64,000 bases of DNA from Nereocystis luetkeana (lineage: Eukaryota > Sar > Phaeophyceae > Laminariales > Laminariaceae), in NCBI GenBank assembly GCA_031213475.1, contig JARUPZ010000019.1:4437062-4501061 (forward strand), read 5' to 3'. The number at the start of each line of letters is the position of its first letter. The stretch's first letter is position 1. Below the pieces are notes generated by a model, which was not told the origin of the DNA, ran no database searches, and was given only the letters and a program-made list of their open reading frames with translations. A program made the position numbers and the translations under genes. Positions 55,361 to 64,000 of this stretch are shown in pieces.

Positions 55361-56129
55361 AGCGTTTCGTCGTAACGGTCACACCGCTGCGTGGCCGCCG
55401 CGCGCGGGAGCGCAACAAACGAATGTCACGGTAGTAACTCCCGCCCCCTGCCCCTCCCCCCTCCCCCTGTGTTAGATCTCCGCGAGGGTTTCTGCAGACC
55501 CGAGGCGTCTATCAACGACCCTTTGTGGCCTCAGGATTTGCTCCGCGTACTACGGCAGTAGTAGTAGTCAAGAGACCCGTGTTTGGGAAGGTGTATGCAC
55601 ACGTAGCGTGGCAGTCTCCCCAACGCTTGGGTGATGGTGGTTGTGTGTTGTGGTGGGGAAGGAGCTATTATGCACTCTCTGCAGGTTTTTCCTCCCTCGC
55701 TACCAGCCGGCGGCTCGGCGGGGGGGGGGGGTTACGTACGGGCGTTTTGGCTACGATGTCTGGACGCGGATTCAGTCAAGCCCCCTCGATCGAGGTACGA
55801 GTGGCGTTTTTTATTTCTCCTCGATGGTACTCCATCAGGTAGGAGGTTTGCCCTATCAGCCACTTTGTTTTTTGCGGGGCCCCCTCTGTCGGAATGATGG
55901 CGGTTTGTGCTCCCCCATGAACGCACTACTGTAGGGGGTCTGTCCTACTATGTGCCTCTTGTTTTTTTTTTTTTCGCGGAGAGGGCTTGGTGGTGCGCAC
56001 GCGCGCGCGCGATTTTTGTCTGTACGGTCGCTGGTAAACGGCGGGGGCTACTTGTAGGTCTGGCCCGCGTGGCGTGCGCGCGAGGTGTGGTCGTTTGAGT
56101 CTCGGGCTTGAGCTTGGGGTCGTTCTTGA

Positions 56130-56412
56130 CTCTTGACCTTGATGGTCTGAGTAGACAACCGGGTGGCTGGTTCTTGACCTCGATGGTCTGAGAGCAGGTG
56201 TGCCGACTGAACGGGGTGGCTGGTATCATGTGTCGAGTGACGGTCTGAGATAAACAACGCGCCAGTGAAATGGGGTGGCTTGCTTGGTATTGTGATACCA
56301 CACCGATTATGGTCTGAAATAATTATCCTCCCAATCTAACGTGGTGGCTAGTATGATACACCGAAAGCTTTGCTCCAGGCCGTCGGGGAGGGGTTCCAGG
56401 CCGTCGGGGAGG
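56130..56412 (+). repeat. Degenerate tandem repeat around GGTCTGA/GGGTGGCT
   Basis: Four units of roughly 40-65 bases each contain a GATGGTCTGAG-like word followed by GGGGTGGCTGGT. They are followed by two copies of CCAGGCCGTCGGGGAGGGG (56376-56412). Confidence 0.7.
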
Positions 56413-57151
56413 GGGTGAGTGTCGTCCAAACCCCCGATCTCTTGTACAACGAGAGCACGCCCGAATCAACCGCTGGAAGCTAACTGTGCGGCAACGCTGT
56501 AAATCAAGAAAAAAAGTGACGGCCGATAAAACAAAAAAATCTGGCCACGATCACCTACCTGTCTGTGCGGGCTTCTTCCCGCCCTTTGCACGCCAAACTC
56601 ATTACTTTGTACCAGCCATAATCACATACATGTAAACATCAAGGGGTGCCGTGCCCTTCGGTTCGTGTCTCGGCGTGCGCCTTGCTGGGCGACCATTTTT
56701 CTGCTGTATGTTGTTGTTCTTGTTGCTGCACGCAAGCGGAGGTAAGTGCAATCCCGCGCTGCTGCGACGTAACGCACGAGAAGGATGCGTGCATAGCGCC
56801 GATCACGGGTTTGGGTACGTGCTGTGTTGCTGTACTCGCCCCCCCTCCCCCCGCCCCTTCCTCCTCCTCTGCGGGCACCACTACGTTGTCGCTCGCGCTC
56901 ATTTTCTGGTGTATAGCCCCAGCTCCGGCGGTTCTCGTGCCGTCCTTTGGCGAGCATGTCGCTACTGTATACCCGTACATATATATATATAGCAGGCTAC
57001 GTGCCGTGGCGCTGCTTGCTGTTGTTCGCGTGCTAACATCTGACTACACCTTTTCTGATTTTTTTTTCTTCTTTTTCACCAGCAGAGCCCGAGACGGTAA
57101 CATTTTTTTTCGGAAAATTGGCGAAAAAAAAAGAAGAAAAACAGTCGTAAA

Positions 57152-57316
57152 AGGGTCGCGATCTTAACGAGGAGTGTTCATTTTTTTTCAGTATATTTTC
57201 CCGAAATTTCGGTGTTTTCCTCTTACTTAGGAAAATACCAAGAATTTCCGAATTTTCAGGAAAATACTACAAGAAAAAAAAAACTAAAAAACAGCCCTCG
57301 TTAAGATCGCGGCCCT
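57152..57316. mobile_element. MITE family C
   Basis: About 165 bases with near-perfect inverted ends: AGGGTCGCGATCTTAACGAG and CTCGTTAAGATCGCGGCCCT. The core is A/T-rich and partly symmetrical (TTTTCCCGAAATTTCGG, GGAAAATACC). The left end recurs alone at 46009. Confidence 0.8.
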
Positions 57317-57506
57317 AAATAAGAAGCTGTGTCGTAGTGGGTGAAGAATAATTGATTAAAAAAAACGGTCGGCCTTTGTGTTGAGGATCAGCAACAAACT
57401 CTACTACTGCTGCTGCTGTACGTCCTTGGGGTCCACACGACCGTTTTTGCCGTTAACGGGCCCGTCCGGCCACGAAGCTACAGTACGTATTTACGAATGG
57501 TTGCAT

Positions 57507-57589
57507 CCCTTTTAGAACCGCAGCCCCGTTCTGGGGGCAAACCAGTCAAATTTCAAGTAATTTTGTCCCCAAACGGGGTTGCGGTTGTC
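57507..57589. mobile_element. MITE family B, copy 5
   Basis: CCCTTTTAGAACCGCAGCCC, GGGGGCAAACCAGTCAAATT and GTCCCCAAACGGGGTTGCGG. The terminal TTAA is lost at both ends. Confidence 0.8.
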
Positions 57590-59471
57590 TGAGAGAGAAA
57601 CTTCCAATTTCACTGCTGTATTCTGTCTCTCTGCCGTGGATCATTTAATGTAAGTATTGGATTGGATGAGGTCTCCTGCGCCGGCCAGGAGGTCTCGTCT
57701 GGTATTTCCCCCCGCGCTGAGTAGACTAGTGTGTCACGTACTCTGCGCGGGGTTGGTACCTGAAAAATGATCTGGGTATACAAGCATGATAATACTAATC
57801 CTATTACTGCCGGGTGGGTGGGATGGTCTCAAGAAGTGTTGCGACCAACTCTATTAACACTACTGTAGCTTTCAATTTCACAACAGCAAGAAAAAACGGC
57901 CCACGTTTTTCCCGGCTCTCACGCCTGCTTGCTGGCGGGGAGTTGAAAAGAAGATAGATTTAAAATGCTGACTGTCTGTGGAGGCCGGGCGTGTCGTTCA
58001 ACACGAGACCTGTTAAATGGTTGAAAAAGGGTATTTTGTCCGGAGACGAAGTAACGGCCTCCGCAAACGAAGTAACGGATAACGGACAAAGCAGGGTTTA
58101 TTGGTAGAGAGAATGTGGCATGTCTGTATCGGGAACTGGGATAGAGCAAGTTTGGTTTGGAAGGGAAAAGGCCTCGAACGCAGTCCTTGCAAGCAAGGCA
58201 TCGAGCGTAGGTCAGCACCCCCACGCCGGGCACGAGCAAGCACGAGGTCCTGTGACGAGCACGGGCAGACGTGAGGTAGTCGCTGGTTTGTCGATTCAAG
58301 CCAGGAAGTTGTACCTTCTTTTCTGCCACCCCACCCCCCGTATTTGCTCTTTCGAAGGGGGGGGGGGGGGGCGCACGAGTAGCTGGTGTTACGGAGGGAA
58401 TGTTTTTCTCCTCCGTTATGTTTTTTTTACTTGAGTTAGATCGGAGGAGCCGAATGGTACCGTACCATTCGGAGGCTTGGTCATCCGAGACAACTGTAGG
58501 CCGTACTATTAATAGTTGGGAACCCGGCCGGTATCATAGTAGGGAGAGATACGTAAAATAGAGCGGTCGAGATACTCAGGGTATTGCAGGAAGCTGCTAT
58601 AGAGGTATCGGGCCGAGGGGAGGAACCTCTCTCTCTCACGACTCGGGAAACGATAACGATAAATAATGCAATTCGAAAGATATACAATAAAAAACTGCGT
58701 CTTGAAAACACTCAAGTTTTCCCCCCCGGACAACTACAACAACAACAAGAAAAGAACAGAGTTGGTCTCGGAAAAAATTTAATTAGTAGAGTGTCGATGC
58801 CGACGCGTATTGGAGTTCCTCAAACTTTCCCGAAGACACTGGTCAGCCTTGTTGGGAACCCGGAGGAGGAGAGAAGATTTCATTAAGGTCGAGGGACAAC
58901 TCAGGGACCCTAAACTTGTCGGCTGTTCCCCGCTCGGTACGTTCTTCTCGTCAGTCCCCTGCCGCAGCAGGAGAGGTGCAAAAAAAAAACGCCTATATAC
59001 ATACCTGGTACTCCTTTCTCTCTCTGCCACGTGTGGGGGGGCAACCCCAAGAAGAGAGGGGCTAGGCTATAAATTATTCGTCATCCCTACACCGCTGTTT
59101 CCTGCACACGCATGTCATTCCTGCACATGCATGCCATATATGTGTGCTTCCGATCGTTGCTTCGGGCAGAAAGAGGACCATCCCACCTCACAGAGTGCCC
59201 CGATTCCGCGGGTCATCGATTTTGTTCCAAGGCGCGCTTCTACAGCAAGCAGCTCGCTCGGCCTCGTCACAGCCTGGTGGAGCAGCATACGATCATCAAC
59301 CTTGGCCGGCCAAGGCGATCGCTCTTGATGTAGACATTTCTGCCTCCCCCTCGGCCAATATGTATATATATTATATCGCGAAAAAAGGCCGCGTAGTCCC
59401 CTCCACTTTTTTAGCTTTCACCGCCACGCCACCGCGCGGCGCGAGCGGGGTCCTCGAAGAATGTGGGTGGC

Positions 59472-62400
59472 CTAACCGGCGATACGGGTGCCCGAGGTGG
59501 GAGTGAACTCTTGCATCAACCTTGCGCCAGCTTCTCCGCTGATTAGTTTGCGGCCCTTGGATGCCATCGACTTCATCACCTGCAGGGAGGGAGCAATGGC
59601 GCGGCGTAAGGAAGGGGGTCGTCCTTTTTGGGCGCGGGGGGGGGGGGGGTGTGGTACTCGATAGGAGAAATGTACTCGATCTCATGCATGGCTGTACTCG
59701 TATGACCATATATCCTCGCATCCCTACAGTTCCAAGGCGGGAGGGCCATACATTCTCGCATCCCTACAATTCCAAGGCGGGAGGGGTGGGGGGGGGGGGG
59801 GGTGCACGAGCGTCAACGCTGCGCAGTTCTGTTCGCGCGATCAAAGAAAACAGCCCAGTTTCGCGCTACTGCTGGTGTGCGAATCTTCGTTCAGAGGAGT
59901 TGTGCCTTTCTCTGCTCACCACTCTGGCTCTAAATGTAAGCTCCCTTTTTGCTCATAAAAGTTTAGCCTAAAGTTTTGTCTACATGTTTCGCGACAGAGT
60001 GGTACACCGCACACACGCACGCCTGTTCCGTACGCACATACTTCGTATGCATCGTGCGTACGTACGTAGCACGGTGCAGCTTTCGTCCCCGCCCGAGACG
60101 ACTACAGACCACGCAACACGCGGGTGACAAAACAAGCGATACCCTCGATCCGGAACTAGCCTTTAGCTCTACACCCCTCCTCCACACCGCCTCAACTCAA
60201 GCAACGCCCTTAACCCTGAACTTACAGCAGTCCCTTAAGGCTACACCTTTCGCGCATCGTACCCCTCCATCCATCCTTAACCCTGAAGTAAGCCTTTCGC
60301 AGCTATACACGCCCTCCACGCCACGCCACGCCTCAACTCAAGCACGGCGGCGTACCTCTAGACGTTTCCACTCCAGCTCGAAACGCCTCTTCTCGGCGAG
60401 GCCCTCCACGGCCTTCATCTCCGCTTCGGCCTCGGCCACCATCCCCTGTGCCTTGTTGGAGGCGCTGACGAGGGTCGCCTGCGACTTGAGGATGGCCACC
60501 TCGGCCTCCTTCTCCGCCCGGCTCCTGCCGCGGCCGAGGAAAGCACGCGAGCACAGGCGACGTCAGTCAGCAACACCGCGCGGCATACATGTACCCAGGT
60601 ATTAATAATAGCTATTTATTTTAAATATGGATACCTGTATGTACGAAATATACGCACATCGTCAAAACCTTTGTCCTTCATTTTGTTTTCGAACGGCACG
60701 GATACACAGACAGCAAGAACCCTTTTTCTAGAACCTGCTCCTACGATTCGGGGAGAGATGCTTCTTCGAACTAGAGTTACTTCGTTTTGCATGTTGTACA
60801 ATATGTTTCCGAGGTTTTCTTCTTTCTTCGGGAAAATTATGAGTGATCCATGTTGAAGATCATGCTGCACATTGTCGGATGGCAAGAGAAATAATAATAA
60901 TATATATATATATATAGCAGTAGCGAAAGGGCTGATTATCTCAGGGTGCTTTGCGGGGTCATGATCATCATCCCAACCAGTGGTTCGGGTCGGGAATTCT
61001 TCAAAATCTCAAGCGTCGGGTTGCGTCGGGTCGGGTCGGGTCGGGTCGGGTCGGGTCAGGAGGTTTCAAATGATCACGGATCGGGTCCGGTCACCGTCAC
61101 CCGACCCGACCCGACCCAACCCGACCCGACCCGACCCGACCCGAATCGCGAGGTTTAACCCAATCCGTGAACAGCCCCTGGATAAGAACGCCTCCGCAGT
61201 ACAAACTGCAGGGTTCCGAGGCCGGCATTGTTATTTAGAGTAGGCGGGTGCTGACGTCGTTGCTTTTCTGCTCGGCGGGGTTGGGTGTTTTCTGTGCGTT
61301 TGCGTTCGTCGATGATTGGCTACACGTAGACCTCCTACCTGCAGTTGGGGTGGTACTGAATTTTCTTTTTGACGCTTTTCATCATCACGTAGGCCTTGAG
61401 CGGCTCTGTTCCGATATGCCCGACTTACCACACGCACCTTGACAAAACGGAGCGAGCCCTAAAATCTTCGAGGAAAATATTGTTTCCGCTGCACAGCAAC
61501 CACGCGGGTCCAACGCACTCTCCGTACAACCGCAGGGGTATTTAGCAGTTACACCGCCCCCGCAAGGTGGTGGTTGGTGTTCATACGGTTTCGTTGCTAG
61601 CTCTCGTCCCATGGACGGCAGCCACGCGCACTACTACTACAGTAGTACCTCCTGACCCGTTCTGCGATAGAGGTAGCACATTTCCGCGATTGTTCTTCTG
61701 AGAGACTGGGGGTTCCTTGACTCCAAATCGTCGGGATGTCAATCTTAATTTCGAAAAAAAAAAAACTTTTGGTAGACTTGGGCCATGGGATTATTCGCCG
61801 CGAGGTATTAATAGTTTTTTTTTTTTTTTTGCTGAAGCCAGTTTTCGGGCGAGGTATGGGGCTCCTTAACCCTTTTAGAACCGCAGTCCCGTTCTGGGGA
61901 CAAACCAGTCAAATTTCAAGTAGTTTTGTCCCCAAACGGGACTGCGGTTCTAAAGGGGTTAAGTGAGGAGCCTCAGAAAGTTCAGGGTGAACCTCTATCG
62001 TAGAACGTATTGTATTTCCCCTATCGAGCCAAGCACCCACCCACTGCGCGAGCATCGGAAACACCGGCCAACACCGTGCGCGCCCTCGACACCGTGCACG
62101 TGCGGCGATCACCGCTGCAGCTGCTGCGGGTGCATCTGTACTCTCGCCAAGCAGAGTCCGCAAGGGTCGGGGACTACTGTATGTACAAACTCGAACGTGT
62201 CCACCAACCCCAAACGAACCCGGGAGATCATCCCGAACTTCCCCCCCCCCCCCCCCCCCCCCCGGTGTATATGCTATATACTCCCCCCCCGGTGCTCTTA
62301 CTTGGACGCCTCGGCATCGATCTCGGCGCGGCGAACGCGAGCCTCGGCCTCCTTCTGCGCGTCGATCTTGGCGGCCTCCTCGCTTCCGCGAGCGCGAGTA

Positions 62401-62686
62401 ATCTGAGAGGAGAAACCCCGCCCAGGCGCGGCGAAAAAGGAAGGGGAAGAGGGGTCGAGAGACGGGAGACAGACGCGCCTCAGCATGATGTACGTGTTGC
62501 AAGGGTTTTTTTTTATTTTGTTTTGGTCGAGAGCTACCCGGTACGCGCCTATTTGCGTACGTACGTAGAGCCGATGGACTGGTTTTTGCACCGCAGTTTT
62601 TTTTTTTTTTTTTTAGGCTCTTCGGTTGTGGCAACTTCTTAATTGTTTTTTACGCTCCTCGTAGTAGATTTCGCGTGCGTGAAGGG

Positions 62687-62724
<38 letters not shown>

Positions 62725-63258
62725 GAAGGCAAAAAAAATACCAGGTACCTGGTATGTATTTCTCGGGTCGGCTGCTCACTTACGTGCTGAAGTATTCGTA
62801 GAGATAGGTTAGGAGGTGGCGCGGGCGTGCCTAGTAAGCAATTGCCCCTGGATGGAAAGGATCGTTTGCACTGAATGTTTTGTGGTAGCTCAATTGGGTC
62901 GCAAATCCCTCTATTGTACGGATACCGGTGTGATATACAGTATTACGGGGGACCATAGTTAGTAGGACCAAATACTGTTAGTAGAAATGGTTAAATATAT
63001 AGGTTTTTATCTATACCACAGGTCCTATTACTCCACGGTCCCCCGTAATAGCGTCCGCCGCCATCTGGGAGTCACCTGGCCTTGGCTGTGCCTGCCGCCC
63101 GCGGGAGCATTGCTAGCGGAAAACAAGGCGACGGAAATGACCGAAATCGAGCGTGGCCGGCGGGGGGAGGGGGGGGGGGGGGTACGCCCTTTACTCACCC
63201 TAACCTCAGCCGCGGCGCGTGCGTTGGTCTCGTCCACGTTAGCCTTGCCCCGCGCCAG
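59472..63258 (-). CDS. SPFH/flotillin/vacuolin-like protein, C-terminal exons (partial)
   Basis: Resolved exons in transcript order: 63258-63199, 62402-62302, 60524-60356, 59579-59472 (TAG). Acceptors are ACCACAG, TCTCAG, CGGCAG and CTGCAG; donors GTGAGT, GTAAGA and GTACGC. Phases 0, 2, 0 fit. They encode the last 145 residues: LARGKANVDETNARAAAEVR, then an Ala/Glu-rich coiled coil (AKIDAQKEAEARVRRAEIDA, MVAEAEAEMKAVEGLAEKRR, FELEWKRLE) and a terminal VMKSMASKGRKLISGEAGAR then LMQEF. Ala/Glu-rich helices after an SPFH domain, closed by a short K-x-x-x-S-G-x-x-G tail, fit flotillin, vacuolin and related membrane-scaffold proteins. The SPFH domain itself is not seen; it should lie between 63258 and 64000 or beyond the window. 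Major vault protein is the main alternative, but its conserved tail is absent. Confidence 0.6.
59636..59783 (+). repeat. R2 fragment with poly(G) and a 38-base duplication
   Basis: G-run, TACTCGATAGGAGAAATGTA, CTCATGCATGGCTGTACTCG and CCTCGCATCCCTACAGTTCC. The CTCGCATCCCTACA.TTCCAA, GGCGGGAGGG segment is then repeated and a new G-run follows. It is in the last SPFH-like intron. Confidence 0.7.
60982..61150. repeat. Inverted pair of (GGGTC)n and (GACCC)n arrays
   Basis: About six GGGTC units are followed, after a GGAGGTTTCAAATGATCACG spacer, by about ten GACCC units. The layout could form a long hairpin. It is in an SPFH-like intron and shares its pentamer with the array at 46471-46995. Confidence 0.85.
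61865..61963. mobile_element. MITE family B, copy 6 (best preserved)
   Basis: TTAACCCTTTTAGAACCGCA, GTCCCGTTCTGGGGACAAAC, then GTCCCCAAACGGGACTGCGG and TTCTAAAGGGGTTAA. The two arms are almost perfect inverted repeats and TTAA bounds both ends. It is in an SPFH-like intron. Confidence 0.93.
62694..62722 (+). repeat. (AT)n microsatellite
   Basis: A run of about 14 AT units in the SPFH-like intron. Confidence 0.93.
62941..63051. mobile_element. MITE family A, copy 8
   Basis: TTACGGGGGACCATAGTTAG and CTCCACGGTCCCCCGTAA, with TA directly outside both ends and the family core (GTAGAAATGGTTAAATATAT). It is in the SPFH-like intron between 62402 and 63199. Confidence 0.9.
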
Positions 63259-64000
63259 CTGTGGTCGCGATGCCGTCGCCGCGCGTAGCGTGACGAGTGT
63301 CATTGCCGATTGCACGGGGACGGGTGCAGGAAAGCGGGAAGGGACGAAGAGTCGGCGGGGAGGGGGTGAGCGAAAAGGACGGGCCGTTACGTTATACCCC
63401 CCGCCCCGCCCGGTGGCTACTTGCTATACACCGCCGGCGTATTATCGCGGTGGAACAGAGTAATCAGGGACCCCAAACGTGCTTGGTAAAAATACCGAAA
63501 GTTTATAGGTTTTTGTCTGCACGCTGGGTCCTGATTACTGCTGTCCTCCGTAACAGACTCATATTGTATTGTACCAGAGTGCACGCACATTGTTGTGGTC
63601 GTTTTTTCGAGACATCGACCATCGAGGATCGTAGCGCGCGCATGCTTTTGGCATTTTTGGCGGTTACAACGCGGACCGTACTGCAGCACGTGCTTGTGAG
63701 TAGTTCATTTCGGCCGGAGATTTTCTACCGGGCGGTGGCCATGTGTTGTATTCTACGTACACAGCCCGGAAAACCCGTTCGCGGCGACACCGTTCAGCTG
63801 CTTTATTCGCGGGCGTACGAGACGTGTGCACTACACATACCCCAATAGCTCCGCACGTATGCGAGCGACTTGTGTGACACCGGCCTGCCGCGCGCGTGCT
63901 CCGACTGCCGTCGGCAAGCAAAGGGCGTGCCTCGCGCACCAGAGGCGTTCTCCGGCAAAGCTCTGCAGACGAAAGAATAACGCCTGCTGTGCACGCTCCT
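63259..64000. other. Window edge, no exon resolved
   Basis: Upstream exons of the SPFH-like gene are expected here or beyond the edge. I see no frame with SPFH features. A diverged family A MITE occupies 63440-63555. Confidence 0.4.
63440..63555. mobile_element. MITE family A, copy 9 (diverged)
   Basis: Length and layout fit the family: TTATCGCGGTGGAACAGAGT at the left, TAAAAATACCGAAAGTTTAT and AGGTTTTTGTCTGC in the core, and GGTCCTGATTACTGCTGTCC then TCCGTAAC at the right. Both arms carry many matching changes. Confidence 0.65.

Larger units (their letters stand above)
55361..59471. other. Spacer between convergent genes, no gene recognised
   Basis: This stretch separates the 3' ends of the zinc-knuckle gene (plus) and the SPFH-like gene (minus). 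Open frames here are short and show no family signature. It holds a degenerate tandem repeat, two MITEs and a run of GC and T-rich strings. Confidence 0.5.

Noticed and set aside
59472-63258. Major vault protein instead of an SPFH-type protein
   Set aside because: The Ala/Glu-rich helix would fit, but the conserved tail of vault proteins is absent and the K-x-x-x-S-G-x-x-G ending fits SPFH scaffolds better. Kept as an alternative.

Overview
The window looks like nuclear DNA from a stramenopile, most likely a brown alga. The genes are split into many short GC-rich exons separated by introns of a few hundred to about 4,200 bases. One gene carries a heterokont-style bipartite plastid presequence. 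One transcription factor has the bZIP plus C-terminal domain layout typical of stramenopiles. A flagellar central-pair protein implies flagellated cells. Introns and spacers are full of poly(C)/poly(G) tracts, small inverted-repeat elements and degenerate tandem repeats. A fixed 100-base assembly gap lies at 11401-11500. No bacterial, organellar or viral genes were seen.

Layout. (1) 1-2485: spacer without a recognisable gene. (2) 2486-about 8420, plus strand: a tubby-like gene with Gly/Ser-rich inserts; its 3' end is unresolved because a long inverted repeat (9606-11340) and the gap follow. (3) 11501-16296: AT-rich, repeat-rich spacer. (4) 16297-23547, minus strand: a stramenopile-type bZIP transcription factor, five exons resolved, both ends open. 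(5) 26334-35525, minus strand: a complete 12-exon enolase gene of 480 codons, whose first two exons encode a predicted plastid presequence. (6) 36097-44743, plus strand: a SPEF2/CPC1-like central-pair protein in seven exons, about 2,089 residues, divergent from enolase across a 571-base spacer. (7) 48299-55360, plus strand: an SREK1IP1-like zinc-knuckle, lysine/serine-rich protein. (8) 59472-63258, minus strand: the 3' part of an SPFH/flotillin/vacuolin-like gene whose 5' end is not visible.

The exon models rest on splice sites whose reading phases fit from exon to exon. Enolase is the firmest: all 12 exons join in frame and all diagnostic motifs are present. The genes are not an operon or pathway and appear to be ordinary neighbours. 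The most unusual content is the repeat landscape: an intron-dwelling MITE family with TA target duplications (ten copies), a palindromic MITE family bounded by TTAA with CCC...GGG ends (piggyBac-like), and two dispersed repeat modules that tend to start next to a poly(G) tract. A five-unit heat-shock element lies in a bZIP intron.
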